DNA from: an uncultured Monoglobus sp.
Lineage (GTDB): Bacteria; Bacillota; Clostridia; Monoglobales; Monoglobaceae
DNA: 64,000 bases
Direction of reading: 5' to 3'
NCBI GenBank assembly: GCA_947624775.1
Contig: CANQLT010000002.1
Coordinates: 1 to 64,000 of the forward strand
The stretch's first letter is position 1. Every line of letters starts with the position of its first letter. Position numbers and translations under genes: made by a program. Positions 39,531 through 47,713 of this stretch are shown here, in pieces. Below the pieces are notes generated by a model. That model was not told the DNA's origin, did not search any database, and saw only the letters and a list, made by a program, of their open reading frames with translations.

Positions 39531-41876
39531 ATGAACTTACCACTTTCATGGCTCAAGGACTACATGAACACCGACGGCATATCCGAAAAGGAGTACGCCG
39601 ACCGGCTCACCATGAGCGGCTCGATAGTTGAGGGGATCAAAAATCTCGGAGCCGAGTTCAAAAACGTGGTCGTGGGCAAGATCACCAAGATAGAAAAGCA
39701 TCCCGACGCGGACAAACTGGTTGTGTGCCAAGTCGACGTGGGGGACGAGGAAATACAGATAGTCACCGGAGCGCCCAACGTGTTCGAGGGCGCGGTAGTT
39801 CCGGTCGCCAAGCACAAGAGCACCCTGCCCGGCGGCATTAAGATCACCAAAGGCAAGCTCAGAGGCTTTATGAGCTTCGGCATGATGTGCTCGACCGACG
39901 AGCTTGGCATATCCAAGGAGCGCGCCACCGGAATACTGATCCTGCCCGACGACACTCCGATAGGCGAGGACATCACCCACACTCTGGGTCTTGACGAAAG
40001 CGTGGCGGAATTTGAGATAACATCAAACCGCCCCGACTGCATGAGCATAATCGGTCTCGCGCGCGAGACGGCCGCCACCTTCGCGAGAGACTTTAAGATT
40101 CCCGAGGTAAAGGCCACCGGCAACGACGAGGACGTGAACGACTACGCCGCGGTTGAGATCGCGGACAGCAAGCTATGCTCCAGATTCACGGCCAGAGCGG
40201 TCAAAAACGTCAAGATCGGCCCCTCGCCCAAATGGATGCAGAACCGCCTGACCGCCGCGGGTCTCCGCGCGATCAATAACGTGGTCGACATCACCAACTA
40301 TATCATGCTGGAATACGGCCAGCCGATGCACGCCTATGACCTTGACCATGTTGAGGGCAGAAAGATAATCGTGCGCGACGCCGGAAACGGCGAAATGCTT
40401 GAAACTCTGGACGACAAACCCAGAGAGCTGAGATCGGGCATGATCGCCATATCCGACGAGAAGCGCGCCATCGGCGTGGCGGGCGTTATGGGCGGAGCCA
40501 ATTCCGAGGTTACCGACGACACCACGACCGTGCTTTTTGAGAGCGCGTGCTTCAATCCGGTGCTGGTCCGCCGCGGCGCGAAAGCTCTGGGCATGAGGAC
40601 CGACGCGTCCGCCCTGTTTGAAAAGGGACTGGACAGCGAGAACTGCCTGCCCGCGATCAACCGCGCCTGCGAGCTGCTTCAGGACATGGACGGCGGCGAA
40701 GTTGTCGGCGGCGTTATCGACGTGTATCCCGTGAAAAAGCAAAACACCGTGCTCCCCTTTGAGCCCGAAAAAATAAACAAGTTTTTAGGTACCGACATTC
40801 CCGAGAGCAACATGATCGAGTACCTCGGCCGCCTCGAGTTTGAAGTCAAGGACGGCAATGTGATCGTTCCCACATTCCGCGGCGACATAGAGAGCATGGC
40901 GGATATCGCCGAGGAAGTCGCCAGACTGTACGGCTACGACAACCTGCCCGTCACCATGATGCAGGGCCGGGTGGTCGTCGGCGGCAAGACCTTTAAGCAG
41001 AAGATAGTCGACAGCATCAAAAACACGCTGACAGGCTGCGGACTGTACGAGGCGATGACATATTCGTTCATCGACCCCAAAGAGTTTAAGCAGACCCGAG
41101 TTTCCATGGACAATGTTGTGAAGATAACAAATCCTCTGGGCGAGGAAAACAGCGTTATGAGAACATCTATGCTCTCGTCGATAATAAAGACGCTCAAGGT
41201 CAACTACAACCGCAGAGCCTCATCGGCTAAGATCTTCGAGCTGGGCATGACATACAACCCGATCGGCGAAACCCTGCCCGACGAGCGGCAGATCGTGGCG
41301 ATCGGCATGTACGGCAAAACCGATTTCTTTGACCTCAAAGGCATAGTTCAGAATCTTTTAAGCCGTCTGGGCGTTTCGGACGTCGTCTTTGAGACCGAAA
41401 AAGAAAATTTATCATACCACCCCGGCAGATGCGCCAAGGTAACGGCGGGCGGCGACCTCATCGGTTATATCGGCCAGATCCATCCCGCGGTGGCCGACAG
41501 CTTTAAGATAGACACCGAGATCTACGCCGCGGAGCTTGACCTCAACACAATAATTGAGTGCGCCTCATTTGACAGAACATACAAGCCGCTGCCCAAGTTC
41601 CCATCCTCAAGCCGCGACATAGCGCTGGTTGTCGAAAAAGATATAAGCGTCGGCGAGATCGAGAAAATTATAAACAGCGTGAGCAGCGATATTCTCGAAA
41701 AAGTCAAGCTGTTCGACGTGTACGAGGGCGAGCAGGTCGGCGAAAACAAAAAGAGCGTGGCATACTCGCTGAAGTTCCGCGCCGCCGACAGAACTTTGAC
41801 CGACGACGAGGTAAGCGGCATGACCGAAAAGATACTCTCCGCCCTCAAGGACGGCGTAAACGCGGAACTGAGATAA
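39531..41876 (+). CDS. pheT: Phenylalanyl-tRNA synthetase beta subunit
   Basis: MNLPLSWLKDYMNTDG; EMAP-like N-domain; NRPDCMSIIGLARE; B5 and FDX-ACB domains. Confidence 0.97.
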   Translation: MNLPLSWLKDYMNTDGISEKEYADRLTMSGSIVEGIKNLGAEFKNVVVGKITKIEKHPDADKLVVCQVDVGDEEIQIVTGAPNVFEGAVVPVAKHKSTLPGGIKITKGKLRGFMSFGMMCSTDELGISKERATGILILPDDTPIGEDITHTLGLDESVAEFEITSNRPDCMSIIGLARETAATFARDFKIPEVKATGNDEDVNDYAAVEIADSKLCSRFTARAVKNVKIGPSPKWMQNRLTAAGLRAINNVVDITNYIMLEYGQPMHAYDLDHVEGRKIIVRDAGNGEMLETLDDKPRELRSGMIAISDEKRAIGVAGVMGGANSEVTDDTTTVLFESACFNPVLVRRGAKALGMRTDASALFEKGLDSENCLPAINRACELLQDMDGGEVVGGVIDVYPVKKQNTVLPFEPEKINKFLGTDIPESNMIEYLGRLEFEVKDGNVIVPTFRGDIESMADIAEEVARLYGYDNLPVTMMQGRVVVGGKTFKQKIVDSIKNTLTGCGLYEAMTYSFIDPKEFKQTRVSMDNVVKITNPLGEENSVMRTSMLSSIIKTLKVNYNRRASSAKIFELGMTYNPIGETLPDERQIVAIGMYGKTDFFDLKGIVQNLLSRLGVSDVVFETEKENLSYHPGRCAKVTAGGDLIGYIGQIHPAVADSFKIDTEIYAAELDLNTIIECASFDRTYKPLPKFPSSSRDIALVVEKDISVGEIEKIINSVSSDILEKVKLFDVYEGEQVGENKKSVAYSLKFRAADRTLTDDEVSGMTEKILSALKDGVNAELR

Positions 41877-41936
41877 ATCCCGCTCTCTAATCACTATTCA
41901 CAAATCGCTAATCACTATGTTAGGAGGTGTTTTTAA

Positions 41937-42185
41937 ATGGAAAATCAGGAAACCAAAAAATTCAATTTGGACATGGAAAGACCCGACCCGAAAAAGATAA
42001 TAATGACGGTATATGCGGCGCTAAACGAAAAGGGCTATAACCCGATAAATCAGATCGTGGGATATATTCTGTCGGGTGATCCCTCCTACATCACTTCATA
42101 CGATGGCGCCAGAAGTCTTATCCGCAAGCTGGAGCGCGACGAGATCCTCGACGAACTGGTCTCATTCTATGTGAACAATAATTAA
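41937..42185 (+). CDS. ireB: IreB family regulatory phosphoprotein (DUF965)
   Basis: [51 protein letters not shown]. Confidence 0.92.
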   Translation: MENQETKKFNLDMERPDPKKIIMTVYAALNEKGYNPINQIVGYILSGDPSYITSYDGARSLIRKLERDEILDELVSFYVNNN

Positions 42186-42197
42186 AACGACAAGAAA

Positions 42198-42222
42198 AGA
42201 CGCCCTCTGCCGGGCGTCTTTA
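42198..42222. terminator. Terminator between ireB and the convergent transglutaminase-like gene
   Basis: agacgccc-tctgcc-gggcgtct with T-tract. Confidence 0.8.
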
Positions 42223-42238
42223 TTAATTACTTTCCGAA

Positions 42239-42979
42239 TTAGCTCCATGCGTAGTGGTCAACAGAAATCTCAGCGTCGTTCTTCATGAAGTTATCATAGA
42301 AAGGAATCGTGTTCGTGTTCGATCCGTCTACGATGGGATCGTCCCAAGTTACATCAACATGGTACGCAGCACCGTTAACTTCGATAACGTTCCAGCTGTG
42401 ATTCATAGCTTCGCTCTCTACAACTGTGCAGGGAATACCAACCGCGTTCATAACATGCTGATAAGCGGAAGAATACGCCTGGCATACGCCTGTCTTGTTC
42501 ACGATCGCGTCATAAGCGGTTCTTCCCGTGTAGGACAGATCGTAAGAGCAGTTCTCGATAAAGTAATTGTGGATAATTCTTGCTTTTTCTTCTGCCGCCA
42601 TTGAACCGTCAACGAGGGCTGTGATTTTCGCAACCTCTGCGTCGAAAGCCGCAAGCTTCGCATTGATGGCTTCGGGGCTGTCAATATAAGTAATTGTCAG
42701 CTTTGTAGCCTTGTTTGTGGACGTTGAATAAGCGCAATCAACCGTCTTGGAAACGAAAAAGTTTCTCGGTGTCTTGTCCAAATAAGCCAAGAACGCGGTC
42801 ATAGCGTCATTGGGTGTAACATTGAACTTGCTAACGTCTACCGTCGTTGCATAGTTGGCGATAGCGGTCTCGAAAGCCGCGTCAAGCGCCGTGTTATCTT
42901 CAGCAGCATAAGCAGATACGCTGCAAACAGCAACAACTGCGATCAACAGAACAAAAATGCTCTTCAAAGTCTTTGTCAT
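42239..42979 (-). CDS. Secreted transglutaminase-like (papain-fold) protein
   Basis: Signal peptide MTKTLKSIFVLLIAVVAVCSVSAYA; catalytic-type TGVCQAYSSAYQHVMNAVGIPC ... MNHSWNVIEVNGAAYHVDVTWDD. Start at 42979 supported by ggagga. Confidence 0.82.
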   Translation of the reverse strand: MTKTLKSIFVLLIAVVAVCSVSAYAAEDNTALDAAFETAIANYATTVDVSKFNVTPNDAMTAFLAYLDKTPRNFFVSKTVDCAYSTSTNKATKLTITYIDSPEAINAKLAAFDAEVAKITALVDGSMAAEEKARIIHNYFIENCSYDLSYTGRTAYDAIVNKTGVCQAYSSAYQHVMNAVGIPCTVVESEAMNHSWNVIEVNGAAYHVDVTWDDPIVDGSNTNTIPFYDNFMKNDAEISVDHYAWS

Positions 42980-43060
42980 GATAATCCTCCAATCTTTCAC
43001 AAACCATTGCCAAGTGGCAATGACACTTATCACCTTTCGGTGACTCGACTTAATTAATAA

Positions 43061-43140
43061 GTAGGTGGCCGGGCTGTCATAGCAAGCGAGCTTGCTTTAG
43101 ACCCCATAGCTTTGCGTCCCCGGCTTTCGCCGGGTTTGCC
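43061..43140 (-). ncRNA. Cyclic-di-GMP-I (GEMM-I) riboswitch aptamer, gene-proximal copy
   Basis: Minus strand GGCAAACCCGGCGAAAGCCGGGGACGCAAAGCTATGGGGTCTAAAGCAAGCTCGCTTGCTATGACAGCCCGGCCACCT: GCAAACC, GAAA tetraloop, GGGACGCAAAGC, CTAAA and ATGACAGCCnGG elements. Confidence 0.9.
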
Positions 43141-43240
43141 GTTTGGTCAAGTTTTTATGGATTAAAACGATCAAACTTTCCTGTGGTATACCGCGATAAA
43201 TCGCAGAGCGCGAAACGCGCCCACTGCTTGTATACCAAAG

Positions 43241-43335
43241 CAGGCGGCCGGGCTGTCATGACCGAAACGCACGCGTCCGCGCGAAACTGTTTTAGACCCC
43301 ATAGCTTTGCGTCCCCGACTTTCGCCGGGTTTGCT
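43241..43335 (-). ncRNA. Cyclic-di-GMP-I (GEMM-I) riboswitch aptamer, middle copy
   Basis: Minus strand AGCAAACCCGGCGAAAGTCGGGGACGCAAAGCTATGGGGTCTAAAAC...CATGACAGCCCGGCCGCCTG. Confidence 0.9.
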
Positions 43336-43421
43336 CAATTATTAAATTGTAGTTCGATATGTCTTGTGACTCGGGACATACGGCAAGCCGCATATCCTTC
43401 GTCGCTGCCGGCATATCAGAA

Positions 43422-43515
43422 GCAGGCGGCCGGGCTGTCATTGTCAGCCGCGCGCGTCCGCGCGTCTCACTTTAGACCCCATAGCTTTGCGTCCCCGGCT
43501 TTCACCGGGTTTGCT
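43422..43515 (-). ncRNA. Cyclic-di-GMP-I (GEMM-I) riboswitch aptamer, promoter-proximal copy
   Basis: Minus strand AGCAAACCCGGTGAAAGCCGGGGACGCAAAGCTATGGGGTCTAAAGTG...AATGACAGCCCGGCCGCCTGC. Confidence 0.9.
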
Positions 43516-43628
43516 ACAATCGTTCATTGACGTTTAATGTTTTAAACATAAAAAGTCTTAAACGCGGAAAATGTGAACTTTGAAAAACACATCTCCCGGC
43601 TGAAGTGGAAATCCACCTCCGCATTGTC

Positions 43629-43658
43629 ATTTTATCACAGAGGCGGCAATTTTGTCAA
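43629..43658 (-). promoter_or_regulatory. Candidate promoter of the riboswitch array
   Basis: Minus strand TTGACA-N18-TAAAAT; would give a leader of about 640 nt. Confidence 0.5.
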
Positions 43659-43794
43659 TAATTTAACAGAAAAATTGTTCTAACATTTTGAGAGCAAACT
43701 TATCACATTTTACCAAAGAATCAAATTTTTAAATAAGACGCAAAATAAGCCTTGACAATCACACAAACTTATTGTATAATATATATTTGTGAGC

Positions 43795-43870
43795 GCCGAT
43801 ATAGCTCAGTCGGTAGAGCGATTCACTCGTAATGAATAGGTCAGCGGTTCGAATCCGCTTATCGGCTCCA
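43795..43870 (+). tRNA. tRNA-Thr (anticodon CGT), CCA encoded
   Basis: Cloverleaf: gccgata...tatcggc acceptor, tagctcagtcggtagagc D-arm, anticodon loop ctCGTaa, ggttcgaatcc T-arm, terminal CCA. Confidence 0.95.
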
Positions 43871-44270
43871 GCGGAAAAATGACCGCTATTTTTCGAAAGT
43901 CATGCAAAGCATGACTTTCTTTCTTTTTTAGCGGTCATTTTTCCGCTTTTCCCACGAAACGCACTTCGTTGGCGTTTCGCGGGAGCCCTAAGAAATCGCT
44001 TTTTTTGCGAACACCTTGCGGAGCAAGGTGTTCTTTTTTTACGGCGGTCGCTCCGCTTATCCCAAAAAGTCCTTCGGACTTTTCGGGAGCCCTGTTGACC
44101 GCTATTTTTCGAAAGTCATGCAAAGCATGACTTTCTTTTTTGTGCGGTCATTTTTCCGCTTTTCCCTCGACGTCCCGGCTCGCCCCTTGGGGAGGGCTGT
44201 CACCGAAGGTGACTGAGAGGGGTTAAGTTTCCCCCGGGGAGCTGTCCGCGGAGCAGACTAAGGGGGAGCC
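43870..44270. repeat. Array of palindromic hairpin cassettes downstream of tRNA-Thr
   Basis: 18-bp perfect IR agcggaaaaatgaccgct/agcggtcatttttccgct (43870..43887/43930..43947); the 25-nt palindrome gaaagtcatgcaaagcatgactttc twice (43895..43919, 44111..44135); hairpins gaacaccttgcggagcaaggtgttc and aaaagtccttcggactttt; three gggagccct elements. Confidence 0.88.
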
Positions 44271-44480
44271 CTGTTAATCAGTGCTTAAATAATATTTACA
44301 TTTTTCAAAAAAATATTGGCATTCCTCCCAATGTGCGATATAATATAGGTATAATATAATCAAGAATTCCAAATCCATACACGCCAAGCGGCGGAAAGGA
44401 TATCAATAGGAAACTCGCATCAATAAACCAAACAGACGAGAACCCGCTGCTTTTTGTGTTCTAAACAGGAGGTATTACAA

Positions 44481-45200
44481 ATGAATAATATGGATACATC
44501 CCCTCAGAGCGAGATCATCATATATCAGACAGAAAACGGCAATACTAAAATCGACGTCCGTATAGAAAACGATACCGTCTGGCTCACGCAAGCACAGCTT
44601 GTAGAGCTTTATCAAACCACAAAGTCTAATATAAGCGAACATATAAAACATATTTTCGAAGACGGTGAATTAAACGAAAGTGCAGTTGTTCGGAAAATCC
44701 GAACAACTGCATCTGACGGAAAAACATATAATGTAAAATATTATAACTTGGATATGATCATATCGTTAGGTTATCGTATTCGAAGTATAACGGCAACTCA
44801 ATTCCGCATCTGGGCGACCGAACGCCTGAAAGAATATATGATCAAAGGATTCACAATGGACGATGAGCGATTAAAGGGCTACGGCGGCGGTCGGTATTGG
44901 AAGGAACTGCTGGAACGCATCCGCGACATCCGTTCCTCCGAAAAAGTGCTGTATCGTCAGGTTCTTGATCTCTATGCCACAAGTGTTGATTACGATCCAA
45001 ACAGCGAGGTTTCAAAACAGTTTTTTAAAATAGTACAAAACAAGCTGCACTATGCCGCCCACGGTCATACCGCCGCCGAGGTGAGTCTTTCGCGCTTGTG
45101 CGAAAGCGAACAAATGCAGATTTCGGCGACGAGACGAAACAGGGGACGGCTATCATATAAGAGCTTTTTTAGCCCGCGACTTTATTATAGCTTTATTTAA
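44481..45200 (+). pseudogene. RhuM-family protein, C-terminally truncated
   Basis: VWLTQAQLVELYQTTKSNISEHIKHIFEDGELNESAVVRKIRTTASDGKTYNVKYYNLDMIISLGYRI is RhuM-like up to LHYAAHGHTAAEV, then an unrelated Ser/Arg-rich tail. Confidence 0.75.
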
Positions 45201-45317
45201 AACACTTTTTTGACAATCTGTATCTCACATTTTGTCAAGGGGATTTTTAATTTATATTAAAATTGAGCGTTTATTTATTATTTAAATATTTTGTCGAAAT
45301 TTGTTTTAAAGTTTTTG

Positions 45318-45346
45318 TTTACTTATGTTGCGGTCTGTGATATAAT
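45318..45346 (+). promoter_or_regulatory. Promoter upstream of the structured AbrB leader
   Basis: TTTACT-N17-TATAAT; predicted TSS about 45352. Confidence 0.6.
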
Positions 45347-45351
45347 AAGAA

Positions 45352-45517
45352 TTGCCAAATCATTTTAAAATTATTATTAATATCATTCTATGTGCATTTT
45401 TGCATTGTCAAAAATGCGTGCTCAATTTTAGCATATAGAATGGTATGTGTAAAATAAATGATTTGGCCATCATGAGCATAGCGTTTTTGGGCGCGGCGCT
45501 ATGCTTCGCGCCTTTTT
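45352..45517 (+). ncRNA. Highly structured untranslated leader/ncRNA upstream of the AbrB-like gene, with terminator-like 3' end
   Basis: Nested stems: 45354..45365/45456..45467 (12 bp perfect), 45380..45395/45431..45446 (16 bp with GU), 45396..45402/45409..45415; then gcatagcg/cgctatgc interleaved with ggcgcg/cgcgcc-TTTTT. Confidence 0.65.
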
Positions 45518-45546
45518 ATTTTACTTAAATTTACGGAGGTATTATT

Positions 45547-45786
45547 ATGATCGTCAAAATTGATTCTATAGGAAGGATAACCGTTCCCCAAAAATATAGG
45601 GAAGAGTTTAACTTAAAGCCTGATTCCGAGGCCAATATGCTGCCACTGCCCGACGGGATCGGAGTATCGCTGTTCAGACTGACGCCCAGATGCGCCAACT
45701 GCGGAGAAGAGAAGGGACTTGAAAAATTTGATAATATATCGCTGTGTGAGAATTGCAAAAAGATTTTGAAGTATGCAATAATGTAG
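45547..45786 (+). CDS. AbrB/SpoVT-type DNA-binding protein with C-terminal zinc ribbon
   Basis: MIVKIDSIGRITVPQKYREEFNLKPDSEANM; CANCGEEKG...CENCKK. Confidence 0.85.
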   Translation: MIVKIDSIGRITVPQKYREEFNLKPDSEANMLPLPDGIGVSLFRLTPRCANCGEEKGLEKFDNISLCENCKKILKYAIM

Positions 45787-45801
45787 GAACTAGAAACTAG
45801 G

Positions 45802-45933
45802 CGGGCGGCCGAGGTCGGCCGCCCCTACAGGTTTTATCACACCGTATGTGCGGATATTATCCGCCCGTTTGCCTCGCCCTATACCGTAGAGCCGGATGCC
45901 CACATCCGGCCGGCGGCTTGTGGGCAAGCCGCC
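45802..45933. repeat. Intergenic palindromic repeats; contains an exact inverted copy of 15049..15091
   Basis: gggcggccgaggtcggccgcccctac; gcggatattatccgcccg; gccggatgcccacatccggccggcggcttgtgggcaagccgcc (45891..45933). Confidence 0.85.
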
Positions 45934-45954
45934 ATACGGCACTAAACTATTTTT

Positions 45955-46539
45955 TCAAAAAATATGCTTGTATTCATCAATATATTCATATATATCTGCG
46001 CATTGCATAAAGCCTGACATGACGCAGACGCCGTCGGCGCCGGCGGATAACGCTTTTTGCGCGTTTTCGGGCGAGATACCACCCAAGGCATATACCGGAA
46101 TATCAACTTCGCTTTTTATATCACTAAGCAAGCCCGTACCGCGAGGCGCGAGCCCTTTTTTACAATCGGTGGAAAACACGTGCCCCGCCGTTATATAGGT
46201 GGCTCCAAGCTCTTGCGCGCGGACCGCTTCCTCCACGGAATGTGTCGAAGCGCCCACTTCGGCAAAGCCCGAGATGTCCGCCGTCTCAAGCAGCGGCAGC
46301 GGCAAATGTATTTTCGAGCAGCCGAAACTGCGCGCCGCCCCAACAAAGCTGTGCGCGACTATATTCTCGCGGTCGATCTCACACAGCAGCTTATAATACT
46401 CACGCTCAGTAAGATCTTTTTCGCGCAGAATAACCGGAATACCCTCGTCTATAATATCCCTGATACGCCTTATGAAATCCGTGCCGCACAGCGCGCGGTT
46501 TGAAATACAAATCAGCTTGCTACACATAGATATAATCAC
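45955..46539 (-). CDS. thiE: Thiamine phosphate synthase (ThiE/TenI-like)
   Basis: PVILREKDLTEREYYKL; GASTHSVEEAVRAQELGATYITAGHVFSTDCKKG; YALGGISPENAQ; end of thi operon. Confidence 0.85.
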   Translation of the reverse strand: MIISMCSKLICISNRALCGTDFIRRIRDIIDEGIPVILREKDLTEREYYKLLCEIDRENIVAHSFVGAARSFGCSKIHLPLPLLETADISGFAEVGASTHSVEEAVRAQELGATYITAGHVFSTDCKKGLAPRGTGLLSDIKSEVDIPVYALGGISPENAQKALSAGADGVCVMSGFMQCADIYEYIDEYKHIF

Positions 46540-47701
46540 TCATGACCGGCTGCATACCCATTTCCTCTATTTCCCTATAAACATCATCGACCGACGCGCT
46601 GTCGTTTATCTTAAACTGAGCATCGCCCTTTGCTTCCTCGCCCTCGATGTGGCCGCCTATCCCGGTAGACACTCCGGCGGAGATCTTGGTCGCCGCGATT
46701 GAGATAACATGTTTTCGGAATACATTGCTCTCGCGAGTGGAAATGGTTATGCTCGCAAACGGCAGAAACAGTCTGTACGCGCATATCACCTGCAGCAGCT
46801 GACGCTCGTGCACGTCCTTCGGATTGATCTTGTCGTTATTTATAATAGGTCTGAGTCTCGGGCACGATATGGCGATTTCCGCATGTGGATATTTTTGCTG
46901 CAAAAGATACGCGTGATAACCCGTCGCGAACCCGTCCTTTCTGAAATCGTCAAGCCCCAGCAGTGCCGCGAATCCCACGCCCCTCATTCCGCCGAGTATA
47001 GCTCTCTCCTGCGCGTTGAAGCGATAGGGCCAAATGCGCTTGTGCCCCGCAAGGTGGAGAGTTTCGTATTTGTCGCTGTTATAGGTCTCCTGAAACACCG
47101 TGACATAATCCGCTCCGCATTCGTGGAGATATTTGTATTCGTCGGAATTCATCGGATAGACCTCAAGCCCTATGACCTTGAAATACTTGCGCGCAAGTTT
47201 GCACGCTTCGCCTATATACCGAACATCCGAACCCTTGCGGCTCTCGCCCGTGAGAATAAGCACCTCCTGAAGGCCCGTTTTCGCAATGGCCTCAAACTCT
47301 CTTTCCATTTCCTCAAAGTCGAGTTTTGCCCTGCGTATCTTGTTGTGGCGGTTAAAGCCGCAATATACGCAGAAATTCTCGCAGTAATTGGCGATATACA
47401 CCGGCGTGAACATCATGACGGAATTCCCGAAATGCTTTCGAGTTTCCATCTGTGCGCGCCGCGCGATCTGTTCCAGCAGCGGTTCAGCCGCGGGCGAGAG
47501 CAGAGCCCCGAAATCGCGCGGAGACAGCACATCCTTTTCAAGCGCCGCAAGCACGTCGTTTTCGGTAAAAAACGTATAATCATATTCGTTCATAGCCTTA
47601 ACGACCCGTTTATCAAGGTCCGAGTCAATTACCTCCATATCGGGCAGATATGTCATATGGTCGATCCTGTTTTTGGGGTCAAGCTCTTTGATTTTTTCCA
47701 T
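46520..47701 (-). CDS. thiH: 2-iminoacetate synthase ThiH (radical SAM)
   Basis: NYCENFCVYCGFNRHNKIRRAKLDFEEMEREFEAI; YNSDKYETLHLAGHKRIWPYRFNAQERAILGGMRGVGFAALLGL. Confidence 0.94.
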   Translation of the reverse strand: MEKIKELDPKNRIDHMTYLPDMEVIDSDLDKRVVKAMNEYDYTFFTENDVLAALEKDVLSPRDFGALLSPAAEPLLEQIARRAQMETRKHFGNSVMMFTPVYIANYCENFCVYCGFNRHNKIRRAKLDFEEMEREFEAIAKTGLQEVLILTGESRKGSDVRYIGEACKLARKYFKVIGLEVYPMNSDEYKYLHECGADYVTVFQETYNSDKYETLHLAGHKRIWPYRFNAQERAILGGMRGVGFAALLGLDDFRKDGFATGYHAYLLQQKYPHAEIAISCPRLRPIINNDKINPKDVHERQLLQVICAYRLFLPFASITISTRESNVFRKHVISIAATKISAGVSTGIGGHIEGEEAKGDAQFKINDSASVDDVYREIEEMGMQPVMSDYIYV

Positions 47702-47713
47702 GTCGCGCCCTCC

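Noticed and set aside
43061-43515. Regular ~180-nt repeats as a CRISPR or protein-coding repeat
   Set aside because: Conserved parts match the GEMM-I aptamer on the minus strand; no continuous ORF; unit far too long for CRISPR.
45476-45512. H-type pseudoknot formed by the interleaved stems
   Set aside because: Loop 3 would be only ~2 nt across an 8-bp stem, which is sterically poor; mutually exclusive hairpins are more likely.
45352-45517. 6S RNA as an explanation for the structured leader before the AbrB gene
   Set aside because: Main hairpin is only ~115 nt, lacks the CCCTG-type closing stem, and a better 6S candidate exists at 35714..35912.
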